This document shows, piece by piece, positions 53,081 to 61,499 of a DNA stretch of 64,000 bases. The notes beneath the pieces were generated by a model, which had not been told where the DNA came from, did no database searches, and saw only the letters and a list, made by a program, of their open reading frames with translations. Positions within the stretch are counted from its first letter, which is position 1, and each line of letters begins with the position of its first letter. Origin of the DNA: G963691885 sp963691885 (GTDB taxonomy: Bacteria > Pseudomonadota > Alphaproteobacteria > UBA8366 > Aestuariispiraceae); contig OY829843.1 of NCBI GenBank assembly GCA_963691885.1, positions 4,774,001 through 4,838,000 of the forward strand. Reading direction: 5' to 3'. The translations under genes and the position numbers were made by a program.

Positions 53081-53893
53081 TTATTCCTCGCCTTTGGCAC
53101 TGTGAAAATTGCGAATGTCTATCCGGCGCAAACATCCAAATTGCGCCTCCTCTTCTTGTATTTCGGCGTCCAGTATTTGCAAATCGTCCCATTGAGCGCT
53201 GAGAATCCGTCCGGTTAATCTCTTCGGCCGTCCCGTCAGCAGCGACAATACCATTTCAACCGTTGGCACCGTGGCCCCCGTACTTCGAGTATAGGGTTCA
53301 CCCGCATCCTCAAGGATCCTACGCCGTAATTCAGTATCCGCACTGCCCGGCGACACGCCAAAGCATAGGACATTCAAAGGAACACCCTCCTGGCCAAGCG
53401 CCTCCGTAAAACCTGCAAGCCAAGTCTTTGCAGCATAGTAAAGTGAACGAGATTTTCCGCCGAGCCGCCAACCAGCCCCTGCACCTAAAATGTTGATGAT
53501 AACCCCACCCCTGGTTTCATCTGCCGTCGCCAGAAATGCACGGCTCAGGATTACGGGGCCAGCTATGTTTAAATTTATAGATCCCAAGATTTGGTCGCCT
53601 TCCAGATCCTGTAAACTGCCGGCGGCCGGTTCCGCCGCATTGTTTATCAATCCAAAGGCACGGTCACCCCAGCCTGACACCATAGCAGCCATTGCTTCGA
53701 TTTCTTCCGGATTGGAAAGATCACATTGATGGAACACGATACGCTGGTCAGCCTCGACATCTGGCGTCAGGGATCGACCACACACATGGACATCGAACCC
53801 GCCCAAATCCAGCAGAGCTCTGGCAATGTCCAGGCCGATGCCCCGCGTCCCACCGGTGATCAATACGTTTTTGTTTTTTTCGGTTGAACTCAT
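53081..53893 (-). CDS. Short-chain dehydrogenase/reductase
   Basis: This 270-residue NAD(P)-dependent oxidoreductase has the nucleotide motif TGGTRGIG (residues 14-21), NNAA, and the active-site Tyr-x-x-x-Lys in SLYYAAKTW. The substrate region has the usual PG motif (FGVSPGSADTELRR). The C-terminal 50 residues (ILDAEIQEEEAQFGCLRR) are an unusual acidic extension. It is convergent with the radical SAM gene at 51925 and divergent from the next one. Substrate is unknown; sugar or polyketide reduction is possible. Confidence 0.92.
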   Translation of the reverse strand: MSSTEKNKNVLITGGTRGIGLDIARALLDLGGFDVHVCGRSLTPDVEADQRIVFHQCDLSNPEEIEAMAAMVSGWGDRAFGLINNAAEPAAGSLQDLEGDQILGSINLNIAGPVILSRAFLATADETRGGVIINILGAGAGWRLGGKSRSLYYAAKTWLAGFTEALGQEGVPLNVLCFGVSPGSADTELRRRILEDAGEPYTRSTGATVPTVEMVLSLLTGRPKRLTGRILSAQWDDLQILDAEIQEEEAQFGCLRRIDIRNFHSAKGEE

Positions 53894-54140
53894 AAAAGAC
53901 CGAATCTGCGAAGGAAAATGGTATCAAAGCATATCATCGAGAACTGAGGAAAGCCAAACCGTCGCGAATGGTTTGCGACATGCTCTGCATATCGCCACAC
54001 ACGCTCCAATGTCGCATAATAGCCTTGCGAAACTATTATATGATATTAATGTGAATCGATAGATTCTTACGGAAGTTCTGCCTGAACTATAGTTTCAACT
54101 TTCGCCTTTATTTTAATCAACAGGCTGCCGGAACATATTC

Positions 54141-55187
54141 ATGAACATCCTTGGTTTCGAAAAGCTAATCTATCATCGTGAAAAACTGTTCAAGCTTGAA
54201 CGGAACGAAAAACAGTTTGCGGTTCACGCCACATTAAGTCTCGGCAATTTTTGCAATCACCGGTGTCTTTGGTGTACCGCATATGAATACCAGCTTTCAA
54301 AATCCAAACTCATGGATTTTGATGTCTTGACCAACTGGTTGACCAGGGCCCATGCGAAAGGCCTCAAGGCGGTCGGGTATGTTGGAAATGGAGAGCCTAC
54401 GGCCTATCCGCGTTTCAATGAACTGGTTGATTATGTCGGTTCGATCGGACTGCAACCGGGAATGTTTACAAACGGGTATCTGCTAGACCGCGTTGAGGAA
54501 GAAGTTCTGAAGAACTTTACCTATATCAGAGTAAGCCTGGACGCGGGCAGCAAAGAGATGCACGCCAGAATGCATGACGTATCTGATACCCATTACGACA
54601 AAATCATGAACAATCTTCGATCACTGGTATCAAAGCGGACATCAGACAGCCCCACCATCGGCGTTCAATATGCGACTCACCATGAAAACCTGGAGGACCT
54701 GTATAACTCGGCCCGACAATCCAGCGAAATAGGTGTTGATTATTTTTCAGTGAAGCCTGTTTTCAACCGCGGCTCTGTCGGAGAACGAATTAAAAAGAAC
54801 AATCTGACCCATGAACGTGTAACCCAAATCGTTCAGGAAATCAGACACGACTTTGAGAGTGATCAATTCTCGGTTTACTACAGACCGCACCAGTTCATGT
54901 CCGAAGAGGCCAACAGGAATACCTTGGCCTATAACAAATGCGTCGCCGGCTTCTTCAATCTAAATGTTTATGAGGATGGAGAGATCATCTATTGCGGCCC
55001 TCATCGGGTACCGGTTGGAAAAATCACCGATGACCTGGACGTAGTAGAAGAAAATGTACTTGCCGTTTCGGAACAACTGGATCTTTCAAAATGTCCAGGT
55101 GGCTGTCGTTATCACGGTTTGAATTACATGGCGGATACCGTGCTGAATCCGACCTCGGCGGACCCTTTTCACAAGAATTTCCTGTGA
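54141..55187 (+). CDS. Radical SAM protein with C-terminal Cys cluster
   Basis: This 348-residue radical SAM enzyme has Cys38, Cys42 and Cys45 in F-C-N-H-R-C-L-W-C. The barrel motif YVGNGEPTAYPRF is the GE motif, and FTYIRVSLDAGSKEMHARMHD is typical of the family. In the C-terminal part, NKCVAGFFNLNVYEDGEIIYCG and LSKCPGGCRYHG supply at least four cysteines for a possible auxiliary cluster. It starts after a 247-bp AT-rich gap. A sulfotransferase gene follows 11 bp after its stop, so the two are probably co-transcribed. Confidence 0.87.
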   Translation: MNILGFEKLIYHREKLFKLERNEKQFAVHATLSLGNFCNHRCLWCTAYEYQLSKSKLMDFDVLTNWLTRAHAKGLKAVGYVGNGEPTAYPRFNELVDYVGSIGLQPGMFTNGYLLDRVEEEVLKNFTYIRVSLDAGSKEMHARMHDVSDTHYDKIMNNLRSLVSKRTSDSPTIGVQYATHHENLEDLYNSARQSSEIGVDYFSVKPVFNRGSVGERIKKNNLTHERVTQIVQEIRHDFESDQFSVYYRPHQFMSEEANRNTLAYNKCVAGFFNLNVYEDGEIIYCGPHRVPVGKITDDLDVVEENVLAVSEQLDLSKCPGGCRYHGLNYMADTVLNPTSADPFHKNFL

Positions 55188-55197
55188 TCTCATTGCC

Positions 55198-56163
55198 ATG
55201 AGCTGGCAATACTGGAACAACATAAATCAAAACCTGATCAGGAACTCTCCCTCTTTTCGAGGGGACAATGTTGCGCAAAAAGACCAGGGTCAGGAAAAAT
55301 TGCACCGGGTGTTCATTGTTGCACCACCGCGCGGCGGTTCAACACTATTACAGCAAATACTGATCAGTAGCCTTGAACTGGGATACGTCTCCAACGTGAT
55401 GGCCCCGTTCTGGCTAAATCCTGACATCGGTGCAATCCTGCAAAATCAGGTGCAAGTTCGAGGTTTTCTAAGCAACTTCAAGTCCGAGTATGGCAATACA
55501 ACCGGCCCGTTGGAACCCCATGAATGGGGATGGTTCTGGCAACATTGGCTAAACCTGAAAGGGGATGATCATTATATTCACACGTCCCCTGACTGGGCAG
55601 GACTGGAACGAACACTTCTACAAATCGGCCAAATTTTCAACGGCCCGGTAATTTTCGACAACGTATTTGCCTGTGCAAACATAGCAGAGATTGAAAAAAG
55701 TATCGGCCCCATACTGGTCCTGAACCTGACACGGTCACCCTGGCATGTATGCAACTCGATGCTGAATGCACGTGTTTCCCGTTACAATGACATAAACAGA
55801 TTGTACGGCTATTTACCCAGAATGGGTGAAAAGATCCGAGATATGCAGGACCCTGTAGAGCAAGTGGTTGTGCAATGCCGCTACATTTTGGATGAGATTG
55901 AAGAAGCGCTTCTCACAATACCCAAAAACCAGATACTCAACATAACCTATGCCGAATGCCACCGCTCCCCGAACAACGCCGTGGATCATGTACAGAACTT
56001 TCTAAAAATCCACGGTGCAGAAGTCGCCAGAACCGGCAACGAGCTGTCAGAGTTTGAAGACAGAAACGTGACAGCAACGACATTGCCCGGATTGAAAGAT
56101 CGTCTGAACACGTATTTCGAACACTATTTCCCCGACACCTGGTATCCAGATCGTCAGGGTTGA
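55198..56163 (+). CDS. PAPS-dependent sulfotransferase family protein
   Basis: This 321-residue sulfotransferase-fold protein has the 5'-phosphosulfate loop P-P-R-G-G-S-T-L-L-Q (residues 43-52). The 3'-phosphate region is visible as VLNLTRSPWHVCNSML (Arg and Ser). The C-terminal helix NVTATTLPGLKDRLNTYFEHYFPD is common in these proteins. It would transfer sulfate from PAPS to a glycan or lipid. The gene lies 11 bp behind a radical SAM gene. No PAPS synthesis genes are in view. Some family members act only as binding proteins. Confidence 0.8.
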   Translation: MSWQYWNNINQNLIRNSPSFRGDNVAQKDQGQEKLHRVFIVAPPRGGSTLLQQILISSLELGYVSNVMAPFWLNPDIGAILQNQVQVRGFLSNFKSEYGNTTGPLEPHEWGWFWQHWLNLKGDDHYIHTSPDWAGLERTLLQIGQIFNGPVIFDNVFACANIAEIEKSIGPILVLNLTRSPWHVCNSMLNARVSRYNDINRLYGYLPRMGEKIRDMQDPVEQVVVQCRYILDEIEEALLTIPKNQILNITYAECHRSPNNAVDHVQNFLKIHGAEVARTGNELSEFEDRNVTATTLPGLKDRLNTYFEHYFPDTWYPDRQG

Positions 56164-56190
56164 CCCGCGAAACCGGTTCAAGCAAATGAA

Positions 56191-57192
56191 CTATCGACGA
56201 TAGGCCGGAAAAAATTCTGCATCATCACCGGACGGGCTGCTTAACGCTCTGTACTTTTCTTCGTCAAACACAGCCCGCAAGTGGAAATGTTCCATTCTGA
56301 GATCCGAGTAACCGGACTTGAAATGAAGAATGGATGGCTGCCCGCCGCCGAGATGCAGATAGCGGCATCCGAGTTCGATACCCCGTCGTACTGCAATGTC
56401 TACAACCATATTTGTTGGATAGAGATCGCGGCAATCCTGGACACTGCCGGACTGTAGCCAGGTCAGGACATTCCCATCGCGTACAAAAAACCCGACTGCC
56501 CCCAGCTTTGTGTTTTTTCCAGACACACAGATAACGTTCATCGCGTCGCCAAATGAGCGATAAAATGCTTCTGGAAATAAAAACCCGGGTGCCGCACCCA
56601 GCGACCTCAGATGTTGATGCAGGATATCAACGCATTCTGAAAGACTCTGCATTGGCACTTCAGCGAGCCCCGCCCTTTCGGATTTGCGCAGATTGTTTCT
56701 GGTTTTGGCTCGATAAGATTTGCGAAGTTCTTCATATCCCTTCGCAAGATCCAGAACGACATGGCTGGCCCGCGGGTTCAGCGGCATCAATTCGGAAGGA
56801 AGACCGTCTGTTTTCATCCACGGGCTGAGCCGTTGAAAACTGCTGACATATCCCCGGGACTTTGCCGCGCGCGCAAAGCATACCCAGAATTCCGACATCA
56901 GGTTCTGCAACGCATCAGCAGATATCGGGCTGGTCCAGAAGCCGCCAAACTCAAACGGGCTCACGAGATCAAAAAATCCCGGTAGCCCGTCGATTTGGCG
57001 TTTTATGTAGGGGTGAAAAACACGAGCCTCGCCAGCTTGAAATATGGCGGCTTCGACCCCGCAGCCTTGCCAATGGAACTGTGATTCCCTGACAACATCG
57101 TAGCGACTGTAAACAGAGGGGTTGTCGAGTGTATCTCGCGCTCTGTCCCAGTCATCACGCGAATCGACAAATGCGAGGGATCCGTGTTCCAT
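56191..57192 (-). CDS. GNAT / FemAB-like acyltransferase
   Basis: This protein of about 333 residues has an Acetyltransf_6/FemAB-type GNAT domain. SYRAKTRNNLRKSERAGL is the core start, GAVGFFVRDGNVLTWLQSG the beta strands, and LYPTNMVVDIAVRRGIELGC with YLHLGGGQPSILHFKSGY the late motif. Such proteins transfer acyl or aminoacyl groups. The start at 57192 (MEHGSLAFVDSRDDW) is used because the longer open frame overlaps the divergent glycosyltransferase gene; 51 bp separate the two starts. Its target may be the same glycan. Confidence 0.8.
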   Translation of the reverse strand: MEHGSLAFVDSRDDWDRARDTLDNPSVYSRYDVVRESQFHWQGCGVEAAIFQAGEARVFHPYIKRQIDGLPGFFDLVSPFEFGGFWTSPISADALQNLMSEFWVCFARAAKSRGYVSSFQRLSPWMKTDGLPSELMPLNPRASHVVLDLAKGYEELRKSYRAKTRNNLRKSERAGLAEVPMQSLSECVDILHQHLRSLGAAPGFLFPEAFYRSFGDAMNVICVSGKNTKLGAVGFFVRDGNVLTWLQSGSVQDCRDLYPTNMVVDIAVRRGIELGCRYLHLGGGQPSILHFKSGYSDLRMEHFHLRAVFDEEKYRALSSPSGDDAEFFPAYRR

Positions 57193-57243
57193 AGTATTGA
57201 AAAAAACGATTTCAGCATCCAAGTCAATCTGCGAATACTTGGT

Positions 57244-58620
57244 ATGCCGGATCTCACCCGGTACTTGTTGGAGATATATTTGCCCGTGCCCTATACGCCC
57301 CCGCCCAGATTGATCCCGGTCGAACTGGAAGCACGGTATCAACACTGCATTGTTGCCGCCGGGCGCGATGTATCTGAGAGAGAGATAAGTGCAAGCCGCC
57401 AGCTGACCAAGACACTGAAACGAGAGAAGAACCGGCGCAGAGTGATATTTTTCGCGGCGACACCCTATTTTGCGATCATGCGCCAAGCCCTCTGCTTGAG
57501 GGACCATGGAATCCAGACCGTATTGGTCTGTACCGCACCTATTCCTGCGGAACTGAGAGCGGTCTTTTCAACAGCCTTTGATCATATCTGTGACAACCTG
57601 AAGAGCTTCACGCTGTTTGGCGACATCGCGACAGAGGTCAACGCCGAAGCCCTTCATATGCAACTTTGGATGTTCACCTATCACTATGCCCGCTACGTCA
57701 TTGAGAAATGCCCCGACAAAAAGGTGATCTGCGAATTTTACGATGTGAGCTCCACCGTTCTCTCACGCGACTATCTCTGCGAGATGATCCAGAATACCAA
57801 TATGCACGGTCCAATCGTTGATCTTGATCTGGAGATGGAGCGTTTCATTTTCCAACGCGCAAGCGGTGTCGTGCACAGGATGAGTTCCGACCTGGCGGAA
57901 CGACTTAAGCGGAAATACGAAGGTTCGGCAGATTTGCTGACTTTCTATCCCTGGCCATTGAAGCGATTTACCAAAACACGGTCAGACAAGGAATTACCAA
58001 ACCCAAATCGGTTAAAGCTTGTTTATGCAGGGGCGCTTCATCCATCCAGCGCTGACATCAGATTTAGTCCTATTGCTGAAATGCACAGCCTTTTCGAAGA
58101 TCTGCTGAAGCAGGGGCACTGCATCGATGTTTTAAACGACCCCTATCGATTTCCGTTACGAGACGACCCGGATTTTAAGGATTGGTTTCGACTGGAAACG
58201 CAATATCCGGGCTTTAGAATGTTGCAAGGCGTATCCCCGGATTTGCTACCGGAGACACTGTCTCACTATGATTTCGGGCTAAACACGCTGACTGACAATG
58301 CCGAAACAATCAGAAACAGATATGAAACGGTGATGCATGTACCCGGCACAAAGCTCTTTGCCTATCTCGAGGGGGGGCTACCGGTTTTGACACACCGCGA
58401 AGCGACATTCCTCGCGAACTATGTCAATCAATATGAAATCGGTGTTGCACCAGAGCTGTCCAGGTTCCACACACTTTCCGACGCTCTTTCCGACACCGAT
58501 ATGGCCGCGTTGTATCGCAATGTCGCGGCATTCAACGAAGAAAATTCAATGGATGAAAAAGTACACGACCTGCTGGACTTCTACAAAAACGCAAGAGTTA
58601 CTCCGACACCTCACCCCTAG
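57244..58620 (+). CDS. GT-B type glycosyltransferase
   Basis: This 458-residue cytoplasmic glycosyltransferase has an N-terminal Rossmann-like half (RRRVIFFAATPYFAIMRQALCL) and a C-terminal donor-binding half. The latter includes NRLKLVYAGALHPSSADIRF, then a late TKLFAYLEGGLPVLTHREATFL that resembles the sugar-nucleotide loop of GT4-like enzymes. The expected E-x7-E motif is not clear, so I call only the fold group. ATG 57244 is preferred; earlier codons would run into the divergent promoter. Its stop overlaps the stop of the convergent DUF115 gene. Confidence 0.75.
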   Translation: MPDLTRYLLEIYLPVPYTPPPRLIPVELEARYQHCIVAAGRDVSEREISASRQLTKTLKREKNRRRVIFFAATPYFAIMRQALCLRDHGIQTVLVCTAPIPAELRAVFSTAFDHICDNLKSFTLFGDIATEVNAEALHMQLWMFTYHYARYVIEKCPDKKVICEFYDVSSTVLSRDYLCEMIQNTNMHGPIVDLDLEMERFIFQRASGVVHRMSSDLAERLKRKYEGSADLLTFYPWPLKRFTKTRSDKELPNPNRLKLVYAGALHPSSADIRFSPIAEMHSLFEDLLKQGHCIDVLNDPYRFPLRDDPDFKDWFRLETQYPGFRMLQGVSPDLLPETLSHYDFGLNTLTDNAETIRNRYETVMHVPGTKLFAYLEGGLPVLTHREATFLANYVNQYEIGVAPELSRFHTLSDALSDTDMAALYRNVAAFNEENSMDEKVHDLLDFYKNARVTPTPHP

Positions 58621-58647
58621 AATTTCTCCTCGCCCCTAGAATTTCTC
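58614..58647. repeat. 15-bp tandem duplication at convergent stops
   Basis: CCCCTAGAATTTCTC occurs at 58614-58628 and again at 58633-58647, a 19-bp period. The first copy contains CTAG, in which TAG is the stop of the glycosyltransferase and the reversed CTA is the stop of the DUF115 gene. The period is not a multiple of three, so it changes the last residues of the DUF115 protein. Confidence 0.7.
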
Positions 58648-61466
58648 ACAGCTGTTTGTACCAGCATCTGAATACGGGAAACCGCCTTACTCTCTGCAAC
58701 CCCTTCCGGCAAGGCAGTTGACGGTAATGTGCCTGGCTCAAGCACATCAAATATGACGTGCCCCAACGCCATCAATTCCCCATCGGCATGATAGTACTCT
58801 CTGGCATCCTGATGTCTCGAGCTTAACCATAACGCCAGCCCCTTAAAATCGAGGCGCGGGAAATCAATCGATCCTGATGCAGAGCGGTCATAGTTTTCAA
58901 AACAGACCAACGCTTCATCGATCCGACCAAGGACGGTCAGACAATTGCCCTTCAACAGATTTGCAAGTGACGTGTCCTCTCCACTTTCTTCGAAACGATG
59001 GGCAAGGAAGAGTGCACGCGCGCTATCCCCCGACAACAAACACCAAATCGACATGTGAAAATTGACGAAGGAACGGGTTGCACCAAACCTGTAATCCGCC
59101 GCCTCCGTCTCCCTTGGAACTGAAAGTGACAGAGAACCGGCTTCATCTTCAAATCGAAACAGGGCAAATACCGAAACTGCGAACCAGCTGTACAGAGCAT
59201 CCGCTTGCGACAGCTTTGACAAGACATCGAGCAGCCATGGCTGCGGCAAATTATAGGGTTTGGTTAACCCGACGTTGTAGACAAGTTCATTTGTAAGAAC
59301 GAACTGGGCAAGATAGATGCTTCGAAAACTATCCCCCTCCATCAACCCCTGAATAATATCATCCGGATGAGGGTCTTGCTCGGCAACGATCAACCGTAAC
59401 AGGCGTCCAAACTGAGTCTCTGCAATGCCTGCTCTCGCGTCTGTTGCTCGGATTGCGTTTTCAATCCGTTCAACCATTTCACGTTGAAATGCGGGCATTG
59501 TATCAGCCAGGATTGCAACAGCATTGCGCTGAAAAACTGCCTGGTCTGTCCCGGACAATCGAACACTGACATGACGAATAGTATGGAACAGCCGCAAAAA
59601 AGAGCCGGAGACAGCGACACGGACTGCCCTTTCACCCGGTTTCTCTCCCGGCTTTAGGACAGGGTCAGCATCGAGCAGATCCGCCATGGCCTCAAATACG
59701 TCGTCGCGAGAGATAGGGTCAGATTTTTTTGATAGTGCATTCAGATCATCAACAAATGCTGACAGCGCTTTCTCAAAGCTCTTCTTGATATTGCCTAACG
59801 TGGCATGCACTCGAAACATAAGGGGTCTTGCGCGCAACAATTCCCCCGCAGCATTTAGGCCCTCCAGCAGGGAAGGCACGTTTATCGGCTCACCTGCGGA
59901 GTATTTTTCCAGTAATGCGCCAAAGGCTTCATTGGTTAGTGGTGAGGCCTGAGCGACCTTTGCTCCACGCCCCAAATTGTAAACGGGAATATCGAATTCG
60001 TTTATCGTCACCTCCAGACGATGGCGCATCATCGTCAGGGTCTCGTTAGAGACAACCTGCCCTCCGTGATTTCCTTCCGTGACCCAGTCCATGGTTCCAT
60101 AGGTTGACCCGGCCGCACGCACCGCATGACGGCCACGCTCCGCGCGGTTTGCATTTATCTCGTCCAGATTGTCATAGACGACGCCATCGGAATACGCATT
60201 GGCATCTTCGGCCTTTCCGAAATCTGCCCCAACCAAAATGATTGATCCTGCACCCAGATGCGTGGCGACAACAAAGCATGTATTCACGCTCGATGGACCA
60301 ACAAGGTTCAACTGGTCAACAGGTCCCTTTAACAGGGGCATGACCCCTTCCCCTTCCCGAATGAAGAAGATGGTTTTTTCAAACAGGGCTGGTACAGCGG
60401 GGTTGACCGTTGTTGAGGCGACAAGCGTGATGCCACCCAAATCGTAGGCCGTTTTGAGAGAGACAAGAACATCGGTGACAACCTCAACATTCTCCAACTC
60501 GCAATGAAAGTCTGGACGAATCCCCGATTTCAATAGCGGACCAAGACTGGTTCCAGCGGAAATCAATACAAAGTGCTGTCGATGCATCCGAAGCAGCTCA
60601 ATATTTTCGGACAGAGACGGACCACTCCCAACCACAACAAATACTTTGCCACCTTGACCCATCGCATTTGGACGATGACCGCTTAGAACAGAAAGGTCCT
60701 GATGTTGCGCATTCACTGCGTGATTTGACGCGTGTATAAGCTCGTCTTCGAACCATCCGTTATAGGATATGATATGAGGTCCCGCATCGATCAGCCGCCC
60801 GCGTACTGCATTAAGGGTTGGTCTTGCATCGTGCTGGAACAGCAAACTGCCTTCAATATAGGGAAAAGCATGTTCGCGAAGGGCACCCAATATGGCTTCA
60901 AACGCGACGACGGGATCTTCCTCAAAATAAAAAACGATCCGCCCATTGCGACCCTGGATATCGGAAACCAGTTCCGTCCAGTCGATCACAAAAAGACTTG
61001 AAAAGAAGAATTCAAACTCGGGTTCCAGAATAATCAGGTCAACCACCGGAAACGCATCGACCAAAGGCCTTAGATGCAGGCCGGACCCCAGACCAAAACT
61101 GATGAGAGCACCGACCTTGTCAAATTCAGGAAGTTGGTACGAAAACCGCGTCTTCGCAAAATCATTGATCAGTTCACTCACTACGGATGTCAGGTTCTCA
61201 AACCTGGTGACCGTTTTGATGTCATCTGAAAAGGTTATCTGGTCAGGCTGACGCAAAAAGGCCTGAACGCGCTGCTCGCAATAGGTATTTGCATCCGGCT
61301 TATAAAGGGGGCTGCCGTTGTAAATCAGGTTCACAAACTTGCCCGCGCCATCGGACAGGACCTTGGTCGACTGGCTGGAAAAGACCGTGATCAGTTCTGC
61401 AACGGCGGGTCTTAAAAACGGCTTCAGCGCCTTGGTATTTCTGTCAAACAGATCTACAGGGGTCAA
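58617..61466 (-). CDS. Motility-accessory-factor-like DUF115 protein (Maf), glycan transfer
   Basis: This large 949-residue protein has the MptE-like DUF115 core at about residues 260-460: VFVVVGSGPSLSENIELL, SAGTSLGPLLKSGI, GPSSVNTCFVVATHLGAGS and ILVGADFG. Flanking helical regions (about 560-949) look like repeats. Maf proteins with this core transfer nonulosonic acids to flagellin. Its size (Maf is usually 600-700) and the repeat-rich C-terminus are unusual. It is convergent with a glycosyltransferase and downstream of a radical SAM/TPR gene on the same strand. The role in flagellin or pilin glycosylation is inferred; no flagellin gene is in the window. Confidence 0.82.
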   Translation of the reverse strand: MTPVDLFDRNTKALKPFLRPAVAELITVFSSQSTKVLSDGAGKFVNLIYNGSPLYKPDANTYCEQRVQAFLRQPDQITFSDDIKTVTRFENLTSVVSELINDFAKTRFSYQLPEFDKVGALISFGLGSGLHLRPLVDAFPVVDLIILEPEFEFFFSSLFVIDWTELVSDIQGRNGRIVFYFEEDPVVAFEAILGALREHAFPYIEGSLLFQHDARPTLNAVRGRLIDAGPHIISYNGWFEDELIHASNHAVNAQHQDLSVLSGHRPNAMGQGGKVFVVVGSGPSLSENIELLRMHRQHFVLISAGTSLGPLLKSGIRPDFHCELENVEVVTDVLVSLKTAYDLGGITLVASTTVNPAVPALFEKTIFFIREGEGVMPLLKGPVDQLNLVGPSSVNTCFVVATHLGAGSIILVGADFGKAEDANAYSDGVVYDNLDEINANRAERGRHAVRAAGSTYGTMDWVTEGNHGGQVVSNETLTMMRHRLEVTINEFDIPVYNLGRGAKVAQASPLTNEAFGALLEKYSAGEPINVPSLLEGLNAAGELLRARPLMFRVHATLGNIKKSFEKALSAFVDDLNALSKKSDPISRDDVFEAMADLLDADPVLKPGEKPGERAVRVAVSGSFLRLFHTIRHVSVRLSGTDQAVFQRNAVAILADTMPAFQREMVERIENAIRATDARAGIAETQFGRLLRLIVAEQDPHPDDIIQGLMEGDSFRSIYLAQFVLTNELVYNVGLTKPYNLPQPWLLDVLSKLSQADALYSWFAVSVFALFRFEDEAGSLSLSVPRETEAADYRFGATRSFVNFHMSIWCLLSGDSARALFLAHRFEESGEDTSLANLLKGNCLTVLGRIDEALVCFENYDRSASGSIDFPRLDFKGLALWLSSRHQDAREYYHADGELMALGHVIFDVLEPGTLPSTALPEGVAESKAVSRIQMLVQTAVRNSRGEEKF

Positions 61467-61499
61467 AGCCGCTTCTTTCTCGAATTCGGGTTGATTGGG

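Noticed and set aside
56191..57507. 438-residue version of the GNAT protein
   Set aside because: The first 105 residues overlap the divergent glycosyltransferase gene and have no family match; start 57192 is used.
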